Positions 31,101 to 39,899 of a DNA stretch of 64,000 bases are shown one piece after another (the stretch's first letter is position 1; each line of letters opens with the position of its first letter). The notes beneath the pieces are model-generated. The model was not told where the DNA came from, did not search any database, and worked only from the letters and a program-made list of their open reading frames with translations. The position numbers and the translations under genes are program-made. The DNA lies in assembly GCA_013373595.1 (NCBI GenBank), contig JABXHO010000062.1, positions 16,754 to 80,753 on the forward strand, given 5' to 3'. The stretch comes from Flavobacteriales bacterium. Its GTDB lineage: Bacteria > Bacteroidota > Bacteroidia > Flavobacteriales_D > Crocinitomicaceae.

Positions 31101-31109
31101 GGTAGACAT
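25188..31109 (-). CDS. Giant beta-rich protein of unknown function (1973 aa)
   Basis: No signal peptide and no sorting domain are visible. Residues 1-230 are mainly helical. From about 250 to 1050 the protein is a long run of amphipathic beta strands rich in Gly (stretches like GGSAGLYIFGFGFSIGAAA and LGIYGFRGLVGQRY), as in an elongated beta sheet, a solenoid or a lipid-facing channel. The last 900 residues are mixed beta domains with several Cys pairs. The gene lies 151 bp after the peptidase gene and 28 bp before the 1935-aa gene, so the three are probably one operon. I could not assign a family. Large beta-rich proteins of this type are known from bacterial domains of unknown function, but a profile search is needed to name one. 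Confidence 0.7.
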   Translation of the reverse strand: MSTLNKSYPRLSDVVTLESLPEQLGFIKDGLENLLDGVFVKEFQVEKSPSGDTRSFYVVIVAFKELGIGIPGTDFKLLFNPDPSDPTQTIIPISVTYEQEILKYVSNFSLDSFSAEPFAFFNMLLEILDIEISELLEQIIDLFTENGSIAELVAMLNEVNDLAGTINEIPVPLLNDPEMAIRELTDSIFNSAESAASSFAYLVFKILDQVGEVEDILDNIDQLFAFKTGTSAVERVKELFIPKIQAELDVSLAFQFPRNVLVPIKPDGTVEDDEAILLRLDFDFDSFNFSTEGGIGYPGSPTVSFPGDYPKAQIGQTGFTIGFTNAKVDFSKETNIPEATADGRPNDFIGVFVEYLEIGLPPFIKDDPTSPPGGAIVGRNLLIGTGGISGTVGLETTGAGLCKTFGDKLKACFNSFDMTFQQNAIVGSNINGTLMIPGFEDAAGNPAEININVHIGQDGDFKVTASEDQSITAIKIKDILSIELSSVFVGREDGRWFFGISGAVNFEDLGGAIGNFLPDKLDIKKLIIWDDGEIEIEGGKITLPKAVSLKLGPVELSVTAVGMGSHEQERTNSNTLLPEMRKYKYVTFDGGISVNPGGVDASGNGIALYWTSDVDESAGRDLHFYMRIQSIAIDIVIPGNAKPEDAALLLSGFLAMKDTASGTEYQGGVDFTLPKLKMGGSAAMRLNPKVPAFLIDVGLELSTPIVLGATGLGIYGFRGLVGQRYVATKEAANVDPTEPWWKYYKAKIEPDYKEGIQGSKFEQTDGFSLGAGVSLATATDSGKAFSAKIFFLLSLPEVFLLQGQGQILKERIGLDTTQDPPFFALVAITSNSVETAFGVNYKIPDDGDNPGGIATVDGLIEMGFFWGNSGAWYINIGKDLPESRRIQVRLLDLFNAYFYFMLSSNGISTGAGASFEVEKKFGPLRAELSAYLDVAGKISKRPKQKGASIQLGGSAGLYIFGFGFSIGAAASLAAESAKPFIVAGSVKVCVKVLRKDRCAEFSFTWTFTNDLDLSETPLLKENLRDSAKAINMQTQESFELWAGTSLPADPDNDLIGNIVPMDSFIDIEFLHGVLPSTNVLNNFGGNTMGSSYIDYVPPQRGKSDRVKHEYLLQDVKIMYHNGSAWVDFDIYAANTPMSMAPFVTTPLTVLKSGYWQYQSANLHNKLRIMAQSPLSYTSMGTGDVVVEDLGITTEEIFCPPGTIQMNCTNYEVFEIPDAGVGATLIPQDQLIWHEQFLMRINSGDGDWVTRSAFSLTKAVRIQSGESMEIIFSEPKADITLKLQTVTDGATVSFYRREQDLQPPGTLAAPTFSFVLVSSQTVLSTDSGIVDYSDTNNPIDRIVVDAGTCAQQPTECTEGITAIGQEFINLLQVLASRRQLTKTTLLTQSPYDNLWMNSLMYAGQGQCENPSPTWIPVAQTANSLIINIVDNCGYSCEIEFQLLQPNSTFSFDAIKNFTNPRLDLTVGGDGTGYLIDLNMNDGSMETVYISTCFESFDCSDMCATYVYSVCTLDVESALINATMPTLVEVEEEVQTIINSFNGSIQPIWRPDTNYAIQITTKDKLNREGGGYLTEHNNTAVYGFRTMGPIGHFHKYRNDAGINDMVPDYQALETVGSEDEFKLKNLLYYIDFPKCYPNADGQLINAKPLFFEDPKLLLYYTQNYVYEMFHNWSPFGGLPQLDIEFKVTILDPAIEEGATNSDGVLSWTLSELPLVSEEVTILNNMMTNGMPCSTTTVIDPQYPVANFQLPTLKPLKLYTAVFNLSYKRFPETEFETREILRYGFQTSRYANFTDQVGSWQLEGAAQTEGATREAIFYDGFAIDPADLATAITVVQDTVPTDDALRQEFGHPYNRLLEGALKMQAMEAPISTEFNVIKDTNSGNVIGILVKNPEPFNDPKLPSTELSGCIQMTVNAGGTFEYLYSKDLSSIFITNGSMNLGLSNSDVLEFTFKYKQYNGVDYDIVQTEIISFTYLS

Positions 31110-31260
31110 AACTAGTTCATTTATGGTCGGCGCACATTGCGTCGAAATGGGTTAAATTTATTTGCTGGTGCATCAATCTTATCGATTGATCTTCTCCTGT
31201 TAATCTGAGATTAAGAAGCAGACAAGCATTATCTATTTTCGTGACTCTTTTCATGCGATC

Positions 31261-34200
31261 TTAGACTCCGAATTCTGTTAAGTATTCATCGATGTAGAAC
31301 AAGCCTATTTCTGGATTCCTCAAGAATATTCGAATCAGCACTTCAGCTAGCGATGCATTAGGATCCACATTCAAATGACCGTTTGCACTAATAATACTTC
31401 CCTGAAGTGTATGAGCAGGGTCTTTTAAGTAGCTATATGCCTCAAACGCACCGCTATCGTGTGTATCTGTCAACATCGTAAATAACTCCTGATAAACACT
31501 AAAAGATGGAGGTGCAAAGCCGTAAGCTATGTTGCATTCATTCACAACCAAACTGAATTGCGTATCGCTATCTACATGTCCAAATGATTGATCACTGGGC
31601 ACTAACTCATTGAGGTAATTACTACTTGCTCTTCCTCCGCTCAACCAACCGTTAGCTCCAATAAAAATGACACCTGCTGCTTCGTCAACTGTGATAATAT
31701 CTGGGTCGGAAACATTTCCAGGATCAAGCACTTCTTGAATGTACAAGTAGTCCGCTGATTCCAGAATTGGTGATCCAAGAGGGAAATTCGAATCAATATC
31801 CGCCTTAAGTGCAGTTAATTCGGCTTTTAACTCTTGAATTTTATTTCCAGTCGGATCATATACCACAGGTCCTGCTGCACTCTGAGCGTTACTAATTGCT
31901 TCACCGATCGAAGAGTAAATGACTTTTTCCGAAATAAGTGGATACGTCGTAGATCCAGCATCTTTGATTCGTTTGTGAACTTGTCCTCTCGGATCAAAAG
32001 ACACGATCATGTATTCGTTAAATGATTCCAATGCGTTGAACATTGCCAGTTTTTTGAACCTTCTTAAATCATCCTGAATGGTTCGTCGACTTGTTCTGAA
32101 CTTATTCTTCGAAGGATCGGTGAGATCCAATACTTCCGATTTGTAAGCACTCATGATAACATTCCCTTGCGTCTGGACATTCGTCTTGATCGCTTCCCAG
32201 CGCGTCTTGTTTTTCTGAATCTCACTCCACAACAGCGGCATATTTACATCTGCACTTTCGGCAACTGCGAACTCTTCTAATAGTCTCAATTCTAATGCAA
32301 TATCGCTGAAGAATGTTTCCGCTATCATTAAATCGGACATGTACTTCAAGTCTTCAGTATTGACGCGGTCAGATCCATTTTGGAACAACACAGAGTATTC
32401 GGCTACGTAACCCTCTCTGTACTCATTCCTGTACCAACATACAACGCGGTAGAACGTGTAATTACCTTTGTAATTTGCTCCTCCTCCAAGCAAACGTCTT
32501 CCTAAAACAACTACTCTAGTTCCTGCGGGAAGCATAATAGGGTCACCTGCATTGACTACACCAGATCTTCCCCACGTATCTTCTGGAGTTCCTGTATAGG
32601 TTTGAACGTTTCCTGTATCATCATAGAGTTCCCATTCTAATTTATGGTTCGTATTCGTTTCTCTATCTACATCAACAATTAGTCTTCGATACACCTGTGG
32701 ACTACCAGAATTATTCTTGTCCCATGTAATATCGTTCCAACTTGCAACGGCCGGTTCTGGTTCTATCACAGCAGCCGCAGAAGAGCATAGGAAAGTACCA
32801 CTACCACCATAAACTTCGAGTGTTTCAGGAAGTTCTGTGAAGGCTCCTGAACTGTTCAATCCTGCAAATCCAATTTCGGCCTTCAGGTACCCTAAACCGT
32901 TATCATCTAAATTGGATGTTTTCGAACGGATGTTGATGACTGGTGCGTAAATGGTATCATCCAAATTAGCAATATTCGTTTTGAGTGTGGCTAACTCTGC
33001 GTCAGTGATTGACAATCCCATTAAATTCAATGGTGAGCTTATTTCATTTCCGATAATCTCATCTGAAACAATATCTAGGTAGTAAATCGTGTTTCCACCA
33101 ACCACAATCTCACGCTTTCGTTTGTGCAAGCCTGGAAGTTTATTCCCTAATATTGCGTCAAAGAAACTTTGATCGAAGGATCCTGCCAGCAATCGTTTGT
33201 AACGCGAGCTTCCTCGCAAACTCAAAGCAGTTGTTTTCGGCACTGCATAGAATATTGTTCTTCCCGAATCTTTTGCTACGCCGGAATCCACCACACCCTG
33301 GAAACCAATGCTATTGGCTCCGTCAATGTATGGCTCGGTTCCAACTGGCATCATCTGAGTACTCTTAGCATTCGCAAAGAATTCAGGTTCAGGGCCAAAA
33401 ACATTATCGAAATCATGGTTCTTTGGAAGCAAACTGCCTTGATCTTCCGAATCGGTTCCGATATCGTCTATATACTTGAGTCGCACATAATATGAAACCA
33501 ACGAAGTCACCGGTGTTGAAGGATCAGGTGGATAATTCAACAAGCCAATGTCAATGGAATCCTCAGCATAACCATCAATATCCGTTGAAAAGTTATAGAA
33601 TCGCTGCTTATCCTTTGTAAGTTCCAACATTCTACTCAGCTTCTTATTGAACGGCTTACCCGATGAAAGATACACCTTGAAATTACTGGTCGATTTACCT
33701 CTCAAGTATGCTCTGAAAGGTACTGTTTCCTTTTTACTGTCATCATTTCCACTCACTAATGAAACATCTGCGGCAGTTAGTATTTTAATTGGCCAGCTAT
33801 TAGTAGAATATCCCATTAAAGCTCCTGAATCCGATGGACCTCCTTTCTTACCGAGGATAACTTTAATTTCCGGTGGAACGACCTGACTAAAGTTGTATGT
33901 TTTTCCCTGAACCCCTCGGATATCCAGATAGATCGTGTTCCTATTAAAGAAATAAGGACTCAATAGTTTTACATATACATTTTCTTGTCCGGCTACATAT
34001 TCTTCTACAGTAGCCGTTCCTCCTCCTTCTAGGTTCGCTTTAACTATCCCACCGATACCGTGCATTCCATAAAATGCACATGGGTCAAGGTATCCCAAAA
34101 TTTGCGATCGAGCGGTTAACTCAGCTTCTGTCGAAGCACCAGTTGCTGTGTAGGTTATTATGTTCTGTTTCTTCCGTACATCTCCGAATACAGGATTGAG

Positions 34201-37200
34201 GTTTTCGTCCTCCAAAATGATATCGAAACCAAAATTGTTCGAACCGCTTAATCCAACGAAATGTCCTAGGGTATCTCCTTTCTTCACTGGCACAGGTTGA
34301 TTATCTCCACGACCGAAGAAACCCGCTGATAATGGAGTTCCATCGGGAAGTCCAACAAGGTCTAATCCTAAAGATTCTATTCCCACCACTTCACCAGGTG
34401 GAACTGATGCTACTGCGTTCACTTTCTTGTAGAGCTCTTCATAGCTTTCAACGGCATTCTTCACCAAATCAATCGTCCCTACAGAAGCTATATTCAAATC
34501 TGTCGAATTCGCAACCAATTCACTCTTTAGAATCCCTCGATAAACGAAGTATTTAACTTTGAGTCCTTGAATAACTCCTTGATCGTATGGTTTGAGTATA
34601 AGGTTTACGGTGGCATTCGGACCAGCAGGTCCGTCCACAGTATCCTGAGCAAAGACTACTCCAGCTGTTACCGCATAGGCTAATGGGTCTAATGCCCCAG
34701 CTGTTGTGAACAAGTTGGTCGTATTAAACGCGGTGCTACTATTTGGTCCAAAGGACATCGTTGCTGATTGACCGCTTGCAATCAAATCGGGTTGAGTGTA
34801 GAACAATACCTCTTGTTTTTCAGTCGCTCCCGATGTTCCTGTTGTCGACTCAGGAGAGATTGTAGAAGGCGTTGTTACGATAATTTGATGTGCTTCAGAA
34901 TATAGCTCAAACTCGTTTTCTTCATTGTATACTTTTACAGCAATGGAGATCTTAGACGTCGTTAAGCCAGCTTGAACTGTTGTTTCAAACACCGTTTGAA
35001 TCTCTGGGGTATTCACATCTCCAGTAATGTTTGGATGTACAGTAATCCAGGTATCATTAAACGTGGTATCATCAATGACTGGGTCTATAAATTCGAAAGC
35101 GCTACTCGTTGTATTGTAATGATATTCAGCCACCTCTGGATTCGTTCCAGAGGAGAAAAACTCTCTTTTAAAAACAATGTGAATATTCTTCTTATAAAAT
35201 ACTCCCGATAGGGCTTTAAGATCAATACTCACCACTTCATCGATTGGCGAAGCGTCTATATTGATCAGGTTTACGGGTAAACCAATATTCCCAGTCTTAC
35301 GGAACTGCGCATTGTAGAATCCTATCTCCCGAAATGAAATATTGTTATTCGTTTGAGGTGAAAGACCATCTGTTATTGTTGCGCCATCTTTTACGATTCC
35401 ATCGTGAGGTAGCACTTCCGCTAACGCAAATAGACGTTTTGTTCCAAAAGCGATTGCTTCTGGAGTATTCGTTCCGTCGAATTTATTTCTTGGTGGGAGG
35501 TGGTTATCAGGCCAACCTGAAAGGAACAACTTATGATGTTCGTCCGTTCCCTGCCCCTTACCTTTAATTGGTTCACTAAAATTTTCTATATTTTCATTAA
35601 GTATAATCGTCCCTTCAACACCCTTAGATATATCAAATGCAACTCCAGGATTAACTGTATTTAAGTTATTCAGCACGTAGTTCTCGAGCTGAAGGTTTTT
35701 GTCAGTTTTGACGCAAATAGAAAAACGAACATTATTAACATCTCTTGCGCTTGCATCTTTCGCCTTTTCGAAACTATCTTTTTTTCCGGCATTACGTACT
35801 CTAGCATATACTTGCCTTGATCCAGGACGCAAAACTATTGTCCACTCGTCCGCAATGTCATGGGTTCCTGTTCCAAACTTAATCCGTACTCCTGATGCTC
35901 CTCCCTCAATATCGGCAAAAGTGGTAGAAATAGTAATTGGAGATGGTGAAGATGTAACAGTGGAACCAACCGTTTTTTCGAAACTATAAGCGGTTGAACT
36001 ATCAACTCGAATAACATAAGTTGTGAGTTCTGAAACAGGAGGCCCATCATAAAAGGTGTCGACTTCAAGATCATCATCTCCCGAACCATCAAAGCTGGTC
36101 ACTTTTGGAATCGCAATCTCTAAGTTCTGATTTAATTCATTACTGTCATTTTCAGCCGCCAAATCCAAATCGGCTTGTTTTCTGACCCAAATATCAGGGC
36201 TTTGAATCGAGTCTCCATTTAAATCCTTACCATTATCATTTAGGTTGTTCTTGATATAGAGATCTACATCTTCAAATTTATAATCTTTAGCCTCTGTCAC
36301 AGCATCCAGTGGATTGACTCTTCCGAAACCAAAAGCATGATTGTAATCTGCTCTTCTACCTTTAGTAATAAAGTATGGAGAATTGTGCGTAAATTCTGGT
36401 TTATCAATGACAATCTTATTCGGTTCAATTTTCTCAACGATTACCCGAATTTCGCTTGAAACCTCTTTCACAATTACGTTTGCATTATAACTGTTCTGAA
36501 CCGAGGTAGAGGCCTTTAATTTTAATGTAGTCTCATTGTTCGATGGATTGATTGTTACAGCTGTTCCATCATTAATCAATTCTATTTCCTCCGTTTGAAA
36601 AGCTGGGTCGATTTCCACAACAACTCCTATCGGATTGACACCCGTAGGTAAAGTGAATGGTGCCGTTAAAACAATCCTACTACAACTTCCATCACGGCCA
36701 TATTTTGGAGAACTATTTGATGTTGTACCAAAGCCGCTAATTTCTGCAGCAGTGCCATTGATCAAAATATGATCGCCCGTCTTGAAACCATCCGTGCTAT
36801 TTACATCTATATTCGCTCCATTTACAGCGATTAAAGATGTTTTGGTGTCTCTTCCGATAATTAGCGTCTGCCCTTGCTTAAATCCTCGTCCATCTTTAAC
36901 TACTATTGTAGTATCACTGGCGCTCACGGCATTTTTTAATGTTGATTCCCACCCTATAAGTAGGGTTTGTTTTAATTGAAAATCATCACTACTTGCAACA
37001 GTAATTTGTCTGCTAGAACCATTAAGTGTCCCAGAGGTAATATTGATAGGTGCAGAATCAATGTCTTCATTGACTACTGCGCCTGTGGTAGAATTAATTT
37101 CCTGATGTTTCGCAATAAAGCCTCCCTCGTTATTAACTACTGGTAAAGCATTTGCCTCATCGTACATGTCTACCGAATTGAATTGTCTCCAATTCAGAAT

Positions 37201-39606
37201 TGATCCAATAGTGCTGACACCTCTATGCCTCATGTTTATTGGAATAGCGGTTCTTCTAAGAATGTCCCGAACCTCTAACCAACTTAAATTAGGATTGACG
37301 CTTAGCATCAAACCAACAACACCACTCACAATTGGAGTCGCTGCAGATGTCCCACCGAAGAACAAATGAAACCTAGAGAAAACGCTGCTTGACGCATTTT
37401 TCAAAATAGTCAATTTTTTTCCACTCGAATGCGAGTTCAAAAGACTAGCCTGATGATTTTTCGAAAAGTTAGTACTTACCGTAACTGTAGAATCTGAAGC
37501 ATTCCCTGATATCGCGACAACCAATAACTCAGATTTTCCTCCATCACTTAACAAAGCTATTCCTGTTGCAGAGGTGACGACTTCATTAACCAGAAATGTG
37601 CTCGAATTAGCATTCGCTGTGCCCTTTACAGTGAATTGAATAACACTCCCTCCAGAGACAAAAGGTTCTGGGGAAAATAACGAATCACGAGCCGGGATAG
37701 TTGCAGGAGGTGGGCTAGGGTTAGGTTTCGTCGGTTCACCCCTATGCGAAGATGTGGCTATTCCATATGCGTATGGTATATGAACCGCGGAAGGAGGAGG
37801 ATCGGTACTGGGTGGAACAGGTAGTCTACCGACTAAGGAGTCACTTGGAGCACAAACATCAATAAATCTGTCATAATCATTGGAATACGTGCTGTAAGGC
37901 GACTTCGTTTCTTGCCCCAGATAGTTTAAGGTTGATGCCGCTATCGACATCATATTCATATGCTGTCCAAATATTGTTGTATTCTTTAACGAATCGTCTG
38001 AATTTCCCGCTCCAACTACATTAGGTATTCCTCGTCTTTGCCTACCTAAAAAACTGACTAGCTTCATTCCTTTGGAAAAGCTGTTCAACTCAGCAGGCAA
38101 CAAGGATGACAATCCCCATGAGTTACTAAAAACAGAAGCCGAAGGTCCTTCCACTGCATAATCGTCTAGGTCATAATTATTGGGATTATTGTTCGGAGCG
38201 GGGTTCCCGGTATCTTGAATGGGCTCAACTTGCTGCCCAAGGGCTGGAAAATTTTCTGGGAATTTATGACTTGCTGGATATAACGATCCTAAATGATTTA
38301 ACCAGTTCGTTTCGAGACCAGATGCGTGCTTAAACATGTTTGCAAGAAATTCTCCGTTCGAAGAGGAGGGATATACCAAACTCATCATTCTTGAGTTGGG
38401 GATCATACCTTGCGTACCGTGAGTCGTTGCTTTCGCAGCCACTGTTCCTGAAGCATTGGTACCGTGATATTGGTTATGACCTGACTCATTTCCCTGCTGA
38501 TTGTTGTCATGATCATAAGTAAAGTAGGTCTTTTTGATATTACCACCTCCTGGGGGCGTGACATCACCAGAAAAGTCGTTGTGTACTGCTGAAGTGCTAC
38601 CCTGAGATGTACCCGATACAGGAGGAGTATCAGAAGTCTCGATTCCACCATCAACTACAGAAATAGTCACGTCAGCACTTCCAAATTTTGAATGACTCCC
38701 CAGCTTATCCTTTACAACCTGCCATACTTCAGACATTTCTAACAAATCGAAATGCCATTGAAAACCTGTCATATTTCCAACAGGAGGTACGGAAAAGGCT
38801 GTTGCTTTTAGCGGCGTACAAGGGATCACGCTGCGTATAGAACTATGACTAGCTAAATCGTTAATGAAGTTAATCATTTCGTAGTCATTAGGCGGTATGT
38901 ATTCTACTAACAAGGTATTCTCAGAATGCACAACTTTAGACACCACCTTGAATGAATATTGCTCCACTACTTTTGAAATATCCTTTATTGAGATATCTTT
39001 TTCGAATTCTACATAAACAAAGCCATTTAAAATAATCTGAGCATCCTCATTATCTACAATCATGGGGCCCATGCAGCTAACCACCTCATCTTTTATGAGT
39101 AAATCTTTTAACTCTTTTCGACTTTTCGAAGACTTCAGATTTTTCAACTCTACTCTTCGGTTGACTTTTTCCTTCTTCGATTCTTTTGGCTTGTTAACTC
39201 CGAATTGTTTTATCCTTTCATAGAACGCCTCTTTTCGTTCTTCTGATAACCCTTCCTTTAAAACAATCCCTAAATTGTCAACATCTCGAACAAATGGTAT
39301 TTTTTGATTTCCGACAGTTAGAAAATCTCCACCGTCTACTCCCAAGTGAATTTCGTGAATCTCGTTGTTATTAGAAACTTTAAGCGGATAATCATGGGAG
39401 CAGAGATCACCAGAAAACGCTTGAACAACATAACTCCCAACAGGAATATTTTCTATGATATGAAGTCCCGATTCACTATCATAAGTAGGGATCAATGTTG
39501 AAATGCTTTCTTTGCTTTTATTGGACCTTAACTTTACCTCAACGGAAGTAAGACTTTTCCAGTTTGCGTTGAAAAATCGGAACTTAACGGTGGTTATCTT
39601 AATCAT
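31261..39606 (-). CDS. Giant subtilisin-like (S8) serine peptidase, 2781 aa
   Basis: No signal peptide. Domain order: CnaB/carboxypeptidase-regulatory-like domain (1-90), a short block with a helix (91-137), a charged linker, an I9-like prosegment (176-265; MGPMIVDNED, then VEYIPPNDYEMINFIND), and the S8 catalytic domain. The triad is Asp319 (ISVVDGG), His381 (HGTNASGT) and Ser754 (GGTSAATP), with the oxyanion Asn535 (GAGNSDD). About 150 extra residues lie between Asn535 and Ser754, an inserted beta domain. The next 2000 residues are beta-rich domains of unknown role, ending in a helical part. It heads the giant-gene operon from a visible promoter at 39,732-39,763. It probably matures other proteins of the cassette or acts on outside targets. 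Substrate unknown. Confidence 0.85.
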   Translation of the reverse strand: MIKITTVKFRFFNANWKSLTSVEVKLRSNKSKESISTLIPTYDSESGLHIIENIPVGSYVVQAFSGDLCSHDYPLKVSNNNEIHEIHLGVDGGDFLTVGNQKIPFVRDVDNLGIVLKEGLSEERKEAFYERIKQFGVNKPKESKKEKVNRRVELKNLKSSKSRKELKDLLIKDEVVSCMGPMIVDNEDAQIILNGFVYVEFEKDISIKDISKVVEQYSFKVVSKVVHSENTLLVEYIPPNDYEMINFINDLASHSSIRSVIPCTPLKATAFSVPPVGNMTGFQWHFDLLEMSEVWQVVKDKLGSHSKFGSADVTISVVDGGIETSDTPPVSGTSQGSTSAVHNDFSGDVTPPGGGNIKKTYFTYDHDNNQQGNESGHNQYHGTNASGTVAAKATTHGTQGMIPNSRMMSLVYPSSSNGEFLANMFKHASGLETNWLNHLGSLYPASHKFPENFPALGQQVEPIQDTGNPAPNNNPNNYDLDDYAVEGPSASVFSNSWGLSSLLPAELNSFSKGMKLVSFLGRQRRGIPNVVGAGNSDDSLKNTTIFGQHMNMMSIAASTLNYLGQETKSPYSTYSNDYDRFIDVCAPSDSLVGRLPVPPSTDPPPSAVHIPYAYGIATSSHRGEPTKPNPSPPPATIPARDSLFSPEPFVSGGSVIQFTVKGTANANSSTFLVNEVVTSATGIALLSDGGKSELLVVAISGNASDSTVTVSTNFSKNHQASLLNSHSSGKKLTILKNASSSVFSRFHLFFGGTSAATPIVSGVVGLMLSVNPNLSWLEVRDILRRTAIPINMRHRGVSTIGSILNWRQFNSVDMYDEANALPVVNNEGGFIAKHQEINSTTGAVVNEDIDSAPINITSGTLNGSSRQITVASSDDFQLKQTLLIGWESTLKNAVSASDTTIVVKDGRGFKQGQTLIIGRDTKTSLIAVNGANIDVNSTDGFKTGDHILINGTAAEISGFGTTSNSSPKYGRDGSCSRIVLTAPFTLPTGVNPIGVVVEIDPAFQTEEIELINDGTAVTINPSNNETTLKLKASTSVQNSYNANVIVKEVSSEIRVIVEKIEPNKIVIDKPEFTHNSPYFITKGRRADYNHAFGFGRVNPLDAVTEAKDYKFEDVDLYIKNNLNDNGKDLNGDSIQSPDIWVRKQADLDLAAENDSNELNQNLEIAIPKVTSFDGSGDDDLEVDTFYDGPPVSELTTYVIRVDSSTAYSFEKTVGSTVTSSPSPITISTTFADIEGGASGVRIKFGTGTHDIADEWTIVLRPGSRQVYARVRNAGKKDSFEKAKDASARDVNNVRFSICVKTDKNLQLENYVLNNLNTVNPGVAFDISKGVEGTIILNENIENFSEPIKGKGQGTDEHHKLFLSGWPDNHLPPRNKFDGTNTPEAIAFGTKRLFALAEVLPHDGIVKDGATITDGLSPQTNNNISFREIGFYNAQFRKTGNIGLPVNLINIDASPIDEVVSIDLKALSGVFYKKNIHIVFKREFFSSGTNPEVAEYHYNTTSSAFEFIDPVIDDTTFNDTWITVHPNITGDVNTPEIQTVFETTVQAGLTTSKISIAVKVYNEENEFELYSEAHQIIVTTPSTISPESTTGTSGATEKQEVLFYTQPDLIASGQSATMSFGPNSSTAFNTTNLFTTAGALDPLAYAVTAGVVFAQDTVDGPAGPNATVNLILKPYDQGVIQGLKVKYFVYRGILKSELVANSTDLNIASVGTIDLVKNAVESYEELYKKVNAVASVPPGEVVGIESLGLDLVGLPDGTPLSAGFFGRGDNQPVPVKKGDTLGHFVGLSGSNNFGFDIILEDENLNPVFGDVRKKQNIITYTATGASTEAELTARSQILGYLDPCAFYGMHGIGGIVKANLEGGGTATVEEYVAGQENVYVKLLSPYFFNRNTIYLDIRGVQGKTYNFSQVVPPEIKVILGKKGGPSDSGALMGYSTNSWPIKILTAADVSLVSGNDDSKKETVPFRAYLRGKSTSNFKVYLSSGKPFNKKLSRMLELTKDKQRFYNFSTDIDGYAEDSIDIGLLNYPPDPSTPVTSLVSYYVRLKYIDDIGTDSEDQGSLLPKNHDFDNVFGPEPEFFANAKSTQMMPVGTEPYIDGANSIGFQGVVDSGVAKDSGRTIFYAVPKTTALSLRGSSRYKRLLAGSFDQSFFDAILGNKLPGLHKRKREIVVGGNTIYYLDIVSDEIIGNEISSPLNLMGLSITDAELATLKTNIANLDDTIYAPVINIRSKTSNLDDNGLGYLKAEIGFAGLNSSGAFTELPETLEVYGGSGTFLCSSAAAVIEPEPAVASWNDITWDKNNSGSPQVYRRLIVDVDRETNTNHKLEWELYDDTGNVQTYTGTPEDTWGRSGVVNAGDPIMLPAGTRVVVLGRRLLGGGANYKGNYTFYRVVCWYRNEYREGYVAEYSVLFQNGSDRVNTEDLKYMSDLMIAETFFSDIALELRLLEEFAVAESADVNMPLLWSEIQKNKTRWEAIKTNVQTQGNVIMSAYKSEVLDLTDPSKNKFRTSRRTIQDDLRRFKKLAMFNALESFNEYMIVSFDPRGQVHKRIKDAGSTTYPLISEKVIYSSIGEAISNAQSAAGPVVYDPTGNKIQELKAELTALKADIDSNFPLGSPILESADYLYIQEVLDPGNVSDPDIITVDEAAGVIFIGANGWLSGGRASSNYLNELVPSDQSFGHVDSDTQFSLVVNECNIAYGFAPPSFSVYQELFTMLTDTHDSGAFEAYSYLKDPAHTLQGSIISANGHLNVDPNASLAEVLIRIFLRNPEIGLFYIDEYLTEFGV

Positions 39607-39731
39607 ACTTAAATATTTAGAGGTGTACTGAATTAATCAGTAATCAACTCATTTACCAACCGTTACGGGATTGCAAGATCGGAATAGTTGGTCTTAACAA
39701 AAGGTGAACGTAATTGGTTAATTCGTCTGTA

Positions 39732-39778
39732 TAAAGATATGTTGACTGAACGTTCGTGTCAATGAGTATTAATACTCA
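39732..39778 (-). promoter_or_regulatory. Promoter of the giant-gene operon with abutting 16-bp palindrome
   Basis: On the - strand ATTG (39,763-39,760), then 20 bp, then TATCTTTA (39,739-39,732) fit the Bacteroidota TTTG / TAnnTTTG promoter. The perfect palindrome TGAGTATTAATACTCA (39,763-39,778) directly abuts the upstream box, a position used by activators. The peptidase start is about 125 bp downstream. The gap 39,607-39,899 holds no other gene. Confidence 0.5.
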
Positions 39779-39899
39779 AATTGAACACTTTTTTGACTAA
39801 ACACTGAGTGGGTCGCGACAATAATACGTCCGATTAAACTCGTATTACTCTTTTGTTCGAGTTCCAAATACATGTGAGAAAAACCGCGTTACGAGTGAC

